In this document: positions 30,070-39,047 of the stretch, one piece after another
How positions within the stretch are numbered: position 1 is the stretch's first letter
How the letters are laid out: the number at the start of each line of letters is the position of its first letter
Origin: Azonexus hydrophilus DSM 23864
Lineage (GTDB): Bacteria > Pseudomonadota > Gammaproteobacteria > Burkholderiales > Rhodocyclaceae
Reading direction: 5' to 3'
Assembly (NCBI RefSeq): GCF_000429605.1
Contig: NZ_KE386926.1
Coordinates: forward strand, 141,134-205,133
DNA: 64,000 nucleotides
Position numbers and translations under genes: made by a program
The notes under the pieces: model-generated
Seen by the model: only the letters and a program-made list of their open reading frames with translations
What the model was told of the DNA's origin: nothing
Database searches by the model: none

Positions 30070-30867
30070 TTAACTCGACGTACGCGGCACGAAGCCGGCT
30101 GGCGGCCGACTTTTTGGCACCTCGATCTCCAGCAGGCGGATGACGGCCAGCGAGAGATTGTCACCGCTACCGGCCGCTCGCTGGCGCGCCAGTTCGATGA
30201 TCTTCTCGCAGGCCTTGCGCGCTGAATTCTGCTTGAGCAGGGCGCCCATTTCGGCTTCGTCGAAGTAGGCCCAGATACCATCCGAACACAGCATGAAACT
30301 GTCGCCGGGGCGCAGGTCATCGGTATCGCCGAAATCGAAGCGCGGTTCGTCCTGGCCGCCCAGTGAAGTCATCAACACGTTGCGGTTGGGATGGGTTTCC
30401 GCCTGCTCCGGCGTGATCTTGCCGATAGCCACCAGATGCTCGACAAAGGAGTGGTCCACGGTACGACCGAGCAACTGGCCATCGCGGAAGCGATAAAGAC
30501 GACTGTCGCCGCAATGTCCCCAGGTCACCCGCCCCGGTTGCAGCAGCATCATTACCGCCGTGCTGTGCGGATCCTTTTCGTTCATGAAGCGGGAGGCCTT
30601 GATCATCGTGTGCGCTTCGCGCATGCTGTTTTCCAGCAGCCAGCGGGCACTTTCCTCGGCCGGCGCAAAATGATCAAGGTTGTTCTTGGTGGTGTGAATC
30701 ACCTGCTCTGCCGCCAATGCCCCACCAGTATGACCGCCCATGCCGTCAGCCACGACCGCCAGGGCCACACCTTTGCTGCGCGCATGCGGCAGGATGGCAA
30801 CACGATCCTGCTGCTCCTTGCGATCCCCCTGGTGCTGGGCTGCGCATGCGTCAACGGCGATAGGCAT
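30070..30867 (-). CDS. PP2C-family serine/threonine phosphatase
   Basis: 265 residues. The metal-dependent phosphatase motifs are all visible: GDRKEQQDR near the start, VVADGMGGHTGG, TWGHCGDSRLYRFRDG, MTSLGG, LCSDGIWAYF and GSGDNLSLAVI. It is cytosolic. A strong GGAGGAGG stands 5 bases before the ATG at 30867. Its kinase partner is not in the window. Confidence 0.94.
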   Translation of the reverse strand: MPIAVDACAAQHQGDRKEQQDRVAILPHARSKGVALAVVADGMGGHTGGALAAEQVIHTTKNNLDHFAPAEESARWLLENSMREAHTMIKASRFMNEKDPHSTAVMMLLQPGRVTWGHCGDSRLYRFRDGQLLGRTVDHSFVEHLVAIGKITPEQAETHPNRNVLMTSLGGQDEPRFDFGDTDDLRPGDSFMLCSDGIWAYFDEAEMGALLKQNSARKACEKIIELARQRAAGSGDNLSLAVIRLLEIEVPKSRPPAGFVPRTSS

Positions 30868-30903
30868 CAATCCTCCTCCAAGCCGCGAAGATTAGCATGA
30901 AAG

Positions 30904-31791
30904 TCATACGGCGGCCGTCGCACCATAGCGCTCCAGGACGACATCGACGAACTCGGGCAGCGCATCCTCACTCAAGCCAAGCTCTGGCAGAACCTGGGGC
31001 TTGGCCAGATCCCAGTCGGGATTGGGAACACGCTGATCGCGGGCATGAAGTTCAATCGCCAGTTGCAGGATGGCGACCATGCTGCGCGCTTCGTGATCGC
31101 CCAGTTCCAGCATCGAATGCTGGTAACGGATGGCGTTGCAGATGAAGTCCGGCAGGCACCAGTGGCGAGCGATCAGGTAGCCGACCACAGCGTGATCGGT
31201 ATTGAACTTGCGATCCTCTTCCTGCCAGTTGGTCCAGTGCCCCGGTGTACCCAGCCGCAGCTCCCGGCAATAACTGGGAAAGCGCTGCAGCAGCAGCGGC
31301 ACGCCGCAAGCGTGGAAAATGCCGGCCAGATAGGCCTGATCGGGAAACAGGTTGCAAACCGCCACGCGCTCGTCGGCGATCAGCATCGCCAGCTCGCCCA
31401 CGGCCTGCGAACGCGCCCAGAAAGCCTCATAGACACGCTTGTCGGAAGCCATGCCGACGTTACGCAGGGCAATCGCCTGAATCAGGTTACAGGTTTGCTC
31501 GACACCGACCGCATGCAGTATCTGCTCGACCGAGTCGAAGGGCTGATGCTTGCGGTAAGCGGCATTACCGACCACCTTGAACAGCATCGCCGTCAGCCCC
31601 GGATCCTGGTTGATGGTCCTGGCCAGCGGGCGAACGTCGAGCTCCTGGCGCGCGATCAGTTTGCGCAACTCGTTGAGGACGCGGGGCTGCGCCGGAATGC
31701 GGATCCCGCCGTCAAGCACGCGCTTGACCCTGGCGGCATCCTGCTCGCCGAGCCCGGCGCTGATTTCCCTGATTGTCGGTTGCTTGCTCAT
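30904..31791 (-). CDS. HDOD-domain signalling protein
   Basis: 295 residues. The HDOD domain (about 25-230) carries LARTINQDPGLTAMLFKVVGNAAYR, VEQILHAVGVEQTCNLIQAIALRN and AYLAGIFHACGVPLLLQRFP; the catalytic HD pair of true HD hydrolases is missing, as is usual. Such proteins act as regulators in c-di-GMP, chemotaxis or stress circuits. The start overlaps the glcF stop (ATGA), so it is expressed with the glycolate operon. Confidence 0.88.
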   Translation of the reverse strand: MSKQPTIREISAGLGEQDAARVKRVLDGGIRIPAQPRVLNELRKLIARQELDVRPLARTINQDPGLTAMLFKVVGNAAYRKHQPFDSVEQILHAVGVEQTCNLIQAIALRNVGMASDKRVYEAFWARSQAVGELAMLIADERVAVCNLFPDQAYLAGIFHACGVPLLLQRFPSYCRELRLGTPGHWTNWQEEDRKFNTDHAVVGYLIARHWCLPDFICNAIRYQHSMLELGDHEARSMVAILQLAIELHARDQRVPNPDWDLAKPQVLPELGLSEDALPEFVDVVLERYGATAAV

Positions 31792-33017
31792 CCGATTGCC
31801 TCATCCATCAATTCGATCCAGTGCCGCACGGGCAGCGATGCCCCGGCCTGCAGGTGTGTCAGACAGCCGATATTCGCGGTCGCGATCACGGCCGGTGCGC
31901 CCGCATTGAGCGCAGTCAATTTGTTGTCACGCAGTTGGCCGGCGATTTCCGGCTGCAGGACCGAATAGGTACCGGCCGAGCCGCAGCACAGGTGGCCGTC
32001 GGCGACCGATGTCAGGCAATAGCCGGCAGACCTCAGCAAGCCCTCGACCACGCCCCTGATTTTCAACCCATGCTGAAGTGTACACGGAGAATGGAAGGCC
32101 AGCTTGCCGCGCTCGGCCGGCACCAGCAGATCGGCAAGTCGTGCGGCCTCGCCGGCCACCACTTCGGAGGGGTCGCGGCACAGCGCGCTGATCGTCGCGG
32201 CTTTTTCCGCGTAAGCCGGATCATCGGCGAGCAAATGGCCGTAGTCGCGCACCTGGACGCCGCAGCCGGAGGCGGTGACAACGATGGCCTCGACCCCGGC
32301 TTCGACATGCGGCCACCAGGCGTCGATATTGCGCCGGACATCTGCCTTGGCGGCGGATTGGTCGTTGAGGTGGTGGCGCACGGCGCCGCAGCAACCGGCC
32401 TTCTTCTCTTCGAACAATTCGATACCGAGCCGTCCGAGCACGCGGGCGGTCGCCGCGTTGATGTTCGGTGCCAGCACCGGCTGGACACAACCGGCTAGCG
32501 CCAGCATACGCCGGCCATGCTGGCCATTCGCCGGCCACGGTTTGGCCTCGACCGGCGCCGGTGGCAGCTTGTCGGCAAGCGCCGACGGCAGCAGCGGCTT
32601 GAATACACGGCCGAGCGCCACGGCAGCGCCGAACAGGGCCGGCTCGGGCAGCACGGTTTTCAGCAGCGCGCGCGGCAGTGCCTCACGGACCGGCCGCTGC
32701 AGCTTGTCCTCGACGAGTTGGCGACCGATGTCTAGCAGATGACCGTAGTCGACACCGGACGGGCAGGTCGACTCGCAGGAGCGGCAAGTCAGGCAGCGGT
32801 CGAGGTGAAGCCGGGTCTTTTCGCTGACTGGCTGACCTTCGAGGAGCTGCTTGATCAGGTAGATGCGACCGCGCGGCCCGTCGAGCTCGTCGCCGAGCAA
32901 CTGGTAGGTTGGGCAGGTGGCGGTGCAGAAACCACAGTGCACGCACTTGCGCAGAATCTCGCCGGCCACCTGGCCGGCGTGCGTGTCGCGGTATTCGTCG
33001 GCGATCCGGCAGTCCAT
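31788..33017 (-). CDS. glcF: Glycolate oxidase iron-sulfur subunit GlcF
   Basis: 409 residues. It passes electrons from GlcD/GlcE toward the quinone pool. Two [4Fe-4S] ferredoxin motifs lie at the N-terminus (CVHCGFCTATCPTY and CLTCRSCESTCPSG), followed by two cysteine-rich CCG domains (KAGCCGAVRHHL and GHLCCGSAGTYS) of the GlpC/heterodisulfide-reductase type. It overlaps glcE by one base. Confidence 0.95.
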   Translation of the reverse strand: MDCRIADEYRDTHAGQVAGEILRKCVHCGFCTATCPTYQLLGDELDGPRGRIYLIKQLLEGQPVSEKTRLHLDRCLTCRSCESTCPSGVDYGHLLDIGRQLVEDKLQRPVREALPRALLKTVLPEPALFGAAVALGRVFKPLLPSALADKLPPAPVEAKPWPANGQHGRRMLALAGCVQPVLAPNINAATARVLGRLGIELFEEKKAGCCGAVRHHLNDQSAAKADVRRNIDAWWPHVEAGVEAIVVTASGCGVQVRDYGHLLADDPAYAEKAATISALCRDPSEVVAGEAARLADLLVPAERGKLAFHSPCTLQHGLKIRGVVEGLLRSAGYCLTSVADGHLCCGSAGTYSVLQPEIAGQLRDNKLTALNAGAPAVIATANIGCLTHLQAGASLPVRHWIELMDEAIG

Positions 33018-34072
33018 CAGAACTCCGCGTAAAGTCGGCCGGGGTTAAGGATGCCGGCCGGGTCGAAGACCTTTTTCAGACGCCGGTGCAGCGCGAGCAG
33101 TGCCGGTGGCAGTGGCGTGAACGGATCGACACGGCAGCGCAGCGATTCCGGTGCCCGGTACAGCGTCGCGTGGCCGCCGGCCGCACTGGCGGCAGCACGG
33201 ATCGCCGCCGCGTCGATCTCACCGGCGTACCAGCGCAAGGCACCGCCCCATTCAATTGCCTGCAGGCCGTCGACCGCCAGGGTCGGCGCGGTGGATGGCA
33301 GGGCGACCCGCCACAGCACCGGCGCCACGAAAGCGGCGTGGCGCTGTTCGCGGATGTCTTCCCAGATACACCCGGCATCCGCCAAGGCCTTGCCGCCCAG
33401 CTTGCGCGCCGCCGCGTCGACCGCCGCCGCCGCGCCGGACAGGCGCAGCCACAGCCGCCCCTCGTGCCAGAACGAGGCCGACACCGGCAGCGGTTGCGCG
33501 CCCCAGTCGTTCAGCCGGCGCACCGCCTCGTCGGCGGCGCAGGCGAATTCCAGCGTCGTCTCGGCAACCGGCTTCGGCAGCACCTTCAGCGTCGCCTCGG
33601 CGATCACGCCGAGCGTCCCCAGGCTGCCGGCGATCAGCCGCGAGACGTCGTAGCCGGCGACGTTCTTCATCACCTGGCCGCCAAAATTGAGCACCTGACC
33701 GCGCCCGTCGACCAATTTGACGCCGAGCACGAAGTCACGCACCGCCCCCGCCTGCATGCGGCGCGGTCCGGACAAGCCGGCGGCGACGCAGCCGCCAAGC
33801 GTCGCCCCGGCGAAACGCGGCGGCTCGCAGGCCAGCATCTGGCCATGTTCGGCCAGCGCGGCCTCGATCTCGGTCAGCGGCGTGCCGCATTTCGCGGTGA
33901 CGTAAAGCTCGGTCGGCTCGTAATCGACGATGCCGCGATGGCCGGACAGGTCGAGCACCTCGCCGGCCAGCAGGCCGCCGTAGAAATCCTTGCTGCCGGC
34001 GCCGCGCAGGCGCAGCGGCGTGTGCCCGGCGTGGGCGGCGCGGACAGCGGCGACGATTTCGTCCAGCGTCAT
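33017..34072 (-). CDS. glcE: Glycolate oxidase FAD-binding subunit GlcE
   Basis: 351 residues. It has a PCMH-type FAD-binding domain: LRLRGAGSKDFYGG near the start, VAAGLSGPRRMQAGAVRDFVLGVKLVDGRG and QVMKNVAGYDVSRLIAGSLGTLGVI. It forms the glycolate dehydrogenase complex with GlcD and GlcF. It shares one base with each neighbour, showing tight coupling. Confidence 0.95.
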   Translation of the reverse strand: MTLDEIVAAVRAAHAGHTPLRLRGAGSKDFYGGLLAGEVLDLSGHRGIVDYEPTELYVTAKCGTPLTEIEAALAEHGQMLACEPPRFAGATLGGCVAAGLSGPRRMQAGAVRDFVLGVKLVDGRGQVLNFGGQVMKNVAGYDVSRLIAGSLGTLGVIAEATLKVLPKPVAETTLEFACAADEAVRRLNDWGAQPLPVSASFWHEGRLWLRLSGAAAAVDAAARKLGGKALADAGCIWEDIREQRHAAFVAPVLWRVALPSTAPTLAVDGLQAIEWGGALRWYAGEIDAAAIRAAASAAGGHATLYRAPESLRCRVDPFTPLPPALLALHRRLKKVFDPAGILNPGRLYAEF

Positions 34073-35562
34073 CAGAAGCGCTCCAGGTCGGGGAATTTCA
34101 GTTCGCCGCGATGCACGTGCATGCGCCCGTATTCGGCGCAGCGGTGCAGGCTGGGGATCGCCTTCTCCGGGTTGAGCAGGCGCTTGTCGTCGAACGCCGC
34201 CTTGACCGCATGGAAGGTTTCCAGCTCAGGCGTCGCGTACTGCACGCACATCTGGTTGATTTTCTCGATGCCGACGCCGTGCTCGCCGGTGATCGAACCG
34301 CCGAGTGCCACCGACAGTTCCAGGATTTCGGCGCCGAAGGCCTCGGCCTTCTCCCAGTCGCCGGGCTTGGACATGTCGTACATGATCAGCGGATGCAGAT
34401 TGCCGTCACCGGCGTGAAAGACGTTGGCGCAGCGCAGGCCGTACTTCGTTTCCATGGCGGCGATGGCCGCCAGCATCTCGGCCAGGCGCTTCCGCGGAAT
34501 CGTGCCGTCCATGCAGTAATAATCCGGCGTGATCCGGCCGACTGCCGGAAACGCCGCCTTGCGCCCGGCCCAGAAGCGCAGGCGCTCGACTTCCGACTGC
34601 GAGACGCGCAGATCGCGGGCGCCGCAGCCGGTCAGCACCGCGCGCACACGGGCAATTTCTTCGGCGACTTCTTCCGGCGTGCCGTCGGACTCACACAACA
34701 GGATGGCCGCGGCGTCGAGGTCGTAGCCGGCCTTGACGAAGGGCTCGACGGCGGCGGTCGCCGGTTTGTCCATCATTTCCAGCCCGGCCGGGATGATGCC
34801 GGCGGCGATGATCGCGGCGACCGCGTCGCCGGCCTGGGCGACGTCGTCGAACGAGGCCATCACCACCTGGGCAAGTTCCGGCTTCGGCACCAGCTTCACG
34901 GTCACTTCGGTGACCACGCCGAGCAGACCCTCGGAGCCGATGCACAGGGCCAACAGGTCGTAGCCGGGGGCATCCGGCGCGCCCGAGCCGATCTCGAAAA
35001 TCTCGCCCTCGATGCTGACCATCCGGATGCGCAGCACGTTGTGCACGGTCAGGCCGTACTTCAGGCAATGCACGCCGCCCGAGTTCTCGGCGACGTTGCC
35101 GCCGAGCGTGCAGGCGATCTGCGACGAGGGATCGGGCGCGTAGTAGAGGCCGAACGGCGCCGCCGCTTCCGACACCGCCAGGTTGCGCACGCCGGGCTGG
35201 ACGACGGCGGTACGGCTGTCGCGGTCGACCTTGAGGATGCGGTTGAAACGCGCCAGCGACAGCACGACGCCCTCGGCATGCGGCATCGCGCCGCCGGACA
35301 GGCCGGTGCCGGCGCCGCGGGCGACCACCGGCACGCCGAGCTGGTGGCAGGTGCGCAGCACATCAACCACCTGACCTTCGTTCTCCGGCAGACAGACCGC
35401 CAGCGGCATTTCACGGTAGGCGGTGAGGCCGTCGCATTCGTAGGGGCGCAGGTCCTCGTCCTCGACCAGCAGGCAATGGACAGGCAGGATGTTTTTCAGA
35501 CGTCGAACCAGGGTGGCTCGATCGGGCTGGATACCGGCAACTGATCGACTCATGGGAGGCAT
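34072..35562 (-). CDS. glcD: Glycolate oxidase catalytic subunit GlcD
   Basis: 496 residues. This flavoprotein oxidises glycolate (and D-lactate in some bacteria) to glyoxylate. FAD-binding segments PVVARGAGTGLSGGAMPHAEGVVL and LGGNVAENSGGVHCLKYGLT are clear, and the C-terminal part has FHAGDGNLHPLI and GGSITGEHGVGIEK. ATG at 35553 is an alternative start three codons in. It heads glcDEF-HDOD. Confidence 0.95.
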   Translation of the reverse strand: MPPMSRSVAGIQPDRATLVRRLKNILPVHCLLVEDEDLRPYECDGLTAYREMPLAVCLPENEGQVVDVLRTCHQLGVPVVARGAGTGLSGGAMPHAEGVVLSLARFNRILKVDRDSRTAVVQPGVRNLAVSEAAAPFGLYYAPDPSSQIACTLGGNVAENSGGVHCLKYGLTVHNVLRIRMVSIEGEIFEIGSGAPDAPGYDLLALCIGSEGLLGVVTEVTVKLVPKPELAQVVMASFDDVAQAGDAVAAIIAAGIIPAGLEMMDKPATAAVEPFVKAGYDLDAAAILLCESDGTPEEVAEEIARVRAVLTGCGARDLRVSQSEVERLRFWAGRKAAFPAVGRITPDYYCMDGTIPRKRLAEMLAAIAAMETKYGLRCANVFHAGDGNLHPLIMYDMSKPGDWEKAEAFGAEILELSVALGGSITGEHGVGIEKINQMCVQYATPELETFHAVKAAFDDKRLLNPEKAIPSLHRCAEYGRMHVHRGELKFPDLERF

Positions 35563-35646
35563 TTTAAACCCGACGAAAACAATGCGGCACTCGGGAAAGC
35601 CATTAGGTCAGCGCAAAACTTTACGAAAGCAATCAGGCCGCCTCTG

Positions 35647-35652
35647 TACAAT
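35647..35652 (+). promoter_or_regulatory. Extended -10 before the zinc-domain diguanylate cyclase
   Basis: TGTACAAT forms an extended -10 (TG plus TACAAT) 31 bases before the ATG. The best -35-like hexamer (TTACGA at 35621) is 20 bases upstream, longer than ideal. The 120-base gap also has to hold the glcD promoter on the other strand. Confidence 0.4.
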
Positions 35653-35682
35653 CAAAAAAAACAATAAAACACAGGAGAGCCC

Positions 35683-36960
35683 ATGATCGACTGGAAATCG
35701 CCGGACAACCGGCATTTGCTTGAACGACTGCTGCTGGGACTGGACCGTCGCATCGACACCGATCCGCCGGACGAGGTGTTCGCCATCGAAAGCACCAACA
35801 TTGCCTGGCCACACATCAAGGATTGCCTGCACGGCACCCTGCGCACCGGCGATGAAAGCCACTGCCTGGCGATGATCCGCCAACTCGCCGCCACCGATAC
35901 CCCGTTCATGCTTTTCGCCCACCAGTTCGGCGTGCTGCGCAACCTGATCCTGGGCCAGACACTGGACGAAGGCGCCATCGAGACTGCGCGCCACGTCATG
36001 CAGTTGTTCGGCGAAATGGAAGAGAGCTTCGCTGCCGCCTACCTGGAGGTCTTCCTGAACCGCCTGGGCACCCGGAATCACCTGCGACTGAGCCATATTC
36101 GTGCGCTCAGCGACAAGAACCTGCTCGCCTATTTCGAAGCCCATCTCGAATGGATGGCCCGACTGGTCGAAGCCGTGAGCCAACGCGAACCGCCAGGCAT
36201 GCCGGAACTCGACCCGACCCGCTGCGAATTCGGCCGCTGGCTGGAAAACGACGGCGCCCGCCTGATCCGCGATCGCAGCCACATTGCCCAGATCCGCGAC
36301 CTGCATGCGGCGATGCACCACGTGGTCACCGAGGTCGGCAGCATCATGAACCACCCACGTGCCAGCGGCCCCGTTTATGCCCTGCTCAAGAAGGCCGAAA
36401 GCTACTCGCTGGAGCTCGGACACGAAATCTCGCTGCTCAACAGCATCGTCATCATGAGCGTCTACAGCAAGGATCCGTTGACCGGTTTCCTCAGCCGCCG
36501 CTTCCTCGACCGGGTGCTGGTCAACCAGATGGAAATCGCCAAGGCGACCGAATCGCCGTTTTCCATCATCATGTTCGACCTCGATCATTTCAAGCGGCTC
36601 AACGACGACCATGGGCACCAGACCGGCGACCTGGCCCTCGAGCACATCGCCGGCATCGTCCGCGACAGCCTGCGCCAGTCCGACCTGATCTTCCGCTACG
36701 GCGGAGAGGAATTCATGCTGGTCGCGCCGTCGACCTCGCTGGCCCAGGCCCACATCATCGCTGAAAAGCTGCGCCAGCGCATTGCCGGAACACCGCTGCC
36801 CTACGAGCCACCATTGACCCTGACCGCCAGTTTCGGCGTCACCGAGATCGCCCCCGGCACCTACGAGGTCGTCGATAGCCGGCTCGTCCATGACGTCATC
36901 GCCGCCTGCGACGGCAAGCTTTACGCCGCCAAGAACAGCGGCCGCAACCGCGTACTCTAG
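35683..36960 (+). CDS. Diguanylate cyclase with zinc-binding (CZB) domain, DgcZ-like
   Basis: 425 residues, cytosolic. An N-terminal helical region (about 1-145) of unknown kind is followed by a CZB domain with H154 (HLEWM), C181 (CEFGRW), H208 and H212, and then a GGDEF domain with GGEEF at 340-344 and an RQSD inhibition site. The 27- and 4-residue spacings C181-H208-H212 agree with those I recall for E. coli DgcZ, where bound zinc inhibits c-di-GMP synthesis. The extra N-terminus is not in DgcZ. AGGAGA precedes the ATG; its stop overlaps that of hyi. Confidence 0.92.
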   Translation: MIDWKSPDNRHLLERLLLGLDRRIDTDPPDEVFAIESTNIAWPHIKDCLHGTLRTGDESHCLAMIRQLAATDTPFMLFAHQFGVLRNLILGQTLDEGAIETARHVMQLFGEMEESFAAAYLEVFLNRLGTRNHLRLSHIRALSDKNLLAYFEAHLEWMARLVEAVSQREPPGMPELDPTRCEFGRWLENDGARLIRDRSHIAQIRDLHAAMHHVVTEVGSIMNHPRASGPVYALLKKAESYSLELGHEISLLNSIVIMSVYSKDPLTGFLSRRFLDRVLVNQMEIAKATESPFSIIMFDLDHFKRLNDDHGHQTGDLALEHIAGIVRDSLRQSDLIFRYGGEEFMLVAPSTSLAQAHIIAEKLRQRIAGTPLPYEPPLTLTASFGVTEIAPGTYEVVDSRLVHDVIAACDGKLYAAKNSGRNRVL

Positions 36961-37742
36961 CCGCCGGCCAGCCGCTCACGCCAGCCCAGCCCGGCCTCGG
37001 TCGCAGCCAGCGGCTTGTATTCGCAGCCGACCCAGCCCGCGTAGCCGAGCCGGTCGAGCAAAGCGAACAGGTAGGGGTAATGGATTTCGCCGGTGCCCGG
37101 CTCATGCCGCCCCGGATTGTCGGCGATCTGGATGTGGCCGATCCGGTCGAAATTGCTTTCGATGGTGCGAGCCAGGTCGCCCTGGATGATCTGGGCGTGA
37201 TACAGGTCGAGTTGCAGGCGGACATTGTCGCAACCGATCCGGTCGAGCAGGCGCAAGGCCTGGCCGATGTCGTCGAGCCAGTACCCCGGCATGTCGATGC
37301 GGCTGTTGATCGGCTCGATCAGCACGTTCGCACCGATGCTCGCGAAACGCCCGGCGGCATGCCGCAGATTGGCGACGTAAGTGCTCTCCAGCACCGATTC
37401 GGCCAGCCCTGACGGCCTCAGCCCGGCCATGCAATGAACCTGCCGGCAATCGAGCGCCATCGCGTAATCAAGCGCCAGTTCGACGCCATCAACAAACTCC
37501 GCGCGCCGTTCCGGCAAGCAGGCCAGCCCCCGCTCGCCCTTTGCCCAATCGCCCGGCGGCAGATTGAACAGGACCTGCTCGACCTCGACTGCAGCGAGCC
37601 AGGCGGCCACCTCGCCAGCCGCCCAGTCGTAGGGAAACAGGTATTCGACCCCGGCAAACCCGGCGGCGGCCGCGCGGGAAAAGCGCTCGGAAAAAGGCGC
37701 ATCGGCAAACAAAAAACTCAGGTTGGCGGCGAACTTTGGCAT
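36957..37742 (-). CDS. hyi: Hydroxypyruvate isomerase
   Basis: 261 residues. It interconverts hydroxypyruvate and tartronate semialdehyde in glyoxylate use. TIM-barrel features include MPKFAANLSFLF, GVEYLFPYDW, LIEPINSRIDMPGYWLDD (metal glutamate), LQLDLYHAQIIQGDL, HIQIADNPGRHEPGTGEI and GCEYKP. The ATG at 37742 begins the family sequence; the longer open frame upstream is antisense to the next gene. It fits with glcDEF nearby, which make glyoxylate. Confidence 0.92.
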   Translation of the reverse strand: MPKFAANLSFLFADAPFSERFSRAAAAGFAGVEYLFPYDWAAGEVAAWLAAVEVEQVLFNLPPGDWAKGERGLACLPERRAEFVDGVELALDYAMALDCRQVHCMAGLRPSGLAESVLESTYVANLRHAAGRFASIGANVLIEPINSRIDMPGYWLDDIGQALRLLDRIGCDNVRLQLDLYHAQIIQGDLARTIESNFDRIGHIQIADNPGRHEPGTGEIHYPYLFALLDRLGYAGWVGCEYKPLAATEAGLGWRERLAGG

Positions 37743-37773
37743 GGTGACGACAGTCAGTGCGTGGGCCGGAAAG

Positions 37774-37779
37774 TATAAT
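37774..37779 (+). promoter_or_regulatory. -10 element for the cobalamin adenosyltransferase gene
   Basis: A perfect TATAAT lies 25 bases before the GTG start, between divergent hyi and this gene. No good -35 is seen. Confidence 0.45.
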
Positions 37780-37803
37780 TCCGGCAATACCAAGGAGAAG
37801 CGC

Positions 37804-38397
37804 GTGAGCGAAGAAAAGCAGCAAAACAGCGAATCGGAACGCAAGGGCAACCGCCTGTCCAAAATCGTGACCCGTACCGGCGACGCCGGCACCACCGGAC
37901 TCGGCGACGGCAGCCGGACGACCAAGGACAGTCTGCGCATTGCCGCCATCGGCGATGTCGATGAACTCAATTCCGCACTCGGCCTGCTGCTCTGCGAGGA
38001 ACTGCCGGACCCGGTCCGCAGCGTGCTGCACGACATCCAGCACGATCTGTTCGACCTTGGCGGCGAATTGTGTCTGCCCGGCATGGAGGTCATGAAACAG
38101 TCGCAAGTTGCCCGCCTCGAAGCCATTGTCGAGGATTTCAACAGCGACCTGCCGATGCTCAAGGAATTCATCCTGCCGGGTGGTACCCGCCCGGCCGCCC
38201 TCGCCCACCTGTGCCGCACCATCTGCCGCCGGGCCGAACGGGCCATGGTCGCCCTGCACCACGCGGAAGCCCTGTCCGAACCGGCACGCCGCTACATCAA
38301 CCGCCTCTCCGACCTGCTGTTTGTCCTCGGCCGCAGCCTCAACCGCAGCGGCGGCCGTGGCGACGTGCTCTGGCAAAAGGGCCGGACCGCTGCATGA
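37804..38397 (+). CDS. Cob(I)alamin adenosyltransferase, PduO type
   Basis: 197 residues from GTG 37804, preceded by AAGGAG. It moves adenosyl from ATP to cob(I)alamin to make coenzyme B12. Family motifs: KIVTRTGDAGTTGLGDGSRTTKD (ATP site), GDVDELNSALG, and FILPGGTRPAALAHLCRTICRRAERAMV, with RYINRLSDLLFVLGRSLNR at the end. An upstream ATG in frame (37723) would place the start inside hyi and is not used. Confidence 0.93.
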   Translation: MSEEKQQNSESERKGNRLSKIVTRTGDAGTTGLGDGSRTTKDSLRIAAIGDVDELNSALGLLLCEELPDPVRSVLHDIQHDLFDLGGELCLPGMEVMKQSQVARLEAIVEDFNSDLPMLKEFILPGGTRPAALAHLCRTICRRAERAMVALHHAEALSEPARRYINRLSDLLFVLGRSLNRSGGRGDVLWQKGRTAA

Positions 38398-38455
38398 GGC
38401 TTGATCCCGACCCGGCTACGGCAGCATAATCGGACACACTCCCGAGGCAGCAACC

Positions 38456-38680
38456 GTGTACCGCGTCGTCACCCAATACCGCAATGGCAGCACCCGGCCC
38501 GTCATCGAACGGGGGCCTTGGCACGCCACCCGGAAACTGGCGGAAGAATGGGCAGAAACCCTGCGGAATCATGGCTATACAGCCTACGTCGAATCACAGA
38601 ACGGACTGATCGACGCCGGCACGGCGGCTGGCGGTAACGACAACTCGGACCTGATGAGCGCACTGGCGAGCATGGCCTGA
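38456..38680 (+). CDS. Small protein of unknown function
   Basis: 74 residues from a GTG start with GAGG in front. It begins MYRVVTQYRNGSTRPVIERGPWHATRKLAEEWAETLRNHGY, a short alpha/beta pattern (strand, helix, strand) like small SPOR- or RNA-binding-like domains, but I cannot assign it. It follows the adenosyltransferase by 58 bases. Confidence 0.65.
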   Translation: MYRVVTQYRNGSTRPVIERGPWHATRKLAEEWAETLRNHGYTAYVESQNGLIDAGTAAGGNDNSDLMSALASMA

Positions 38681-38804
38681 CCCCTGATTTCCGCCAGAAA
38701 AAGCGGAAGCATGACTTCCAAAATACCGTAGTAGACAATTTTGGCAGACAGGGTCTCAAGACCAGCCTGCTTGGGCAAGCTCTAGGCCAAGCCACCAGCA
38801 GCAC

Positions 38805-38825
38805 GAAATAAAATTGTTTTATTTC
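38805..38825. repeat. A+T-rich perfect inverted repeat downstream of tRNA-Ser
   Basis: GAAATAAAA, TTG, TTTTATTTC: a 9-base perfect inverted repeat just past the 3' end of the minus-strand tRNA. It may act as a weak terminator or processing site; the pairs are all A-T except the outer one. The 38681-38804 stretch before it shows no gene I can support. Confidence 0.5.
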
Positions 38826-38834
38826 AATAAGATA

Positions 38835-38922
38835 TGGCGGGTCCGGTGAGATTCGAACTCACGATGGGTTTCCCCACGCCGGTTTTCAAGACCGGTGCAT
38901 TCAACCGCTCTGCCACAGACCC
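38835..38922 (-). tRNA. tRNA-Ser (anticodon UGA)
   Basis: 88 bases, class II tRNA. Acceptor GGGTCTG pairs with CGGACCC, followed by G and an encoded CCA. The anticodon loop CTTGAAA gives UGA; the stem is CCGGT/ACCGG. A long variable arm (CGTGGGGAAACCCATC) and T-arm GTGAG-TTCGAAT-CTCAC are present. Confidence 0.97.
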
Positions 38923-39047
38923 GCAGAAGGCGCGCATGATATCACAGGGATTCGCGGCACCTCACCGGCAATCAGGGTTTGAAACTTGTGCGCCTCTCCG
39001 CTAGTCTTAGCCTTCGTTGAAACCAGACTGATGTGAGGCTAGCAACC

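Noticed and set aside
37743..37803. Cobalamin riboswitch before the adenosyltransferase gene
   Set aside because: The gap is about 60 bases, too short for the aptamer, and no B12-box-like sequence is seen.
37743..38246. Extension of hydroxypyruvate isomerase upstream
   Set aside because: It lies antisense over the cobalamin adenosyltransferase gene; family sequence begins at the ATG at 37742.
38584..38778. 64-codon minus-strand frame with hydrophobic start
   Set aside because: It overlaps the small plus-strand gene at 38456-38680, which has the better ribosome site and composition; no independent support.
38681..38834. Integrated element or attachment site next to tRNA-Ser
   Set aside because: No integrase, no direct repeat of the tRNA end and no foreign-looking genes. 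Only an A+T-rich inverted repeat is present.
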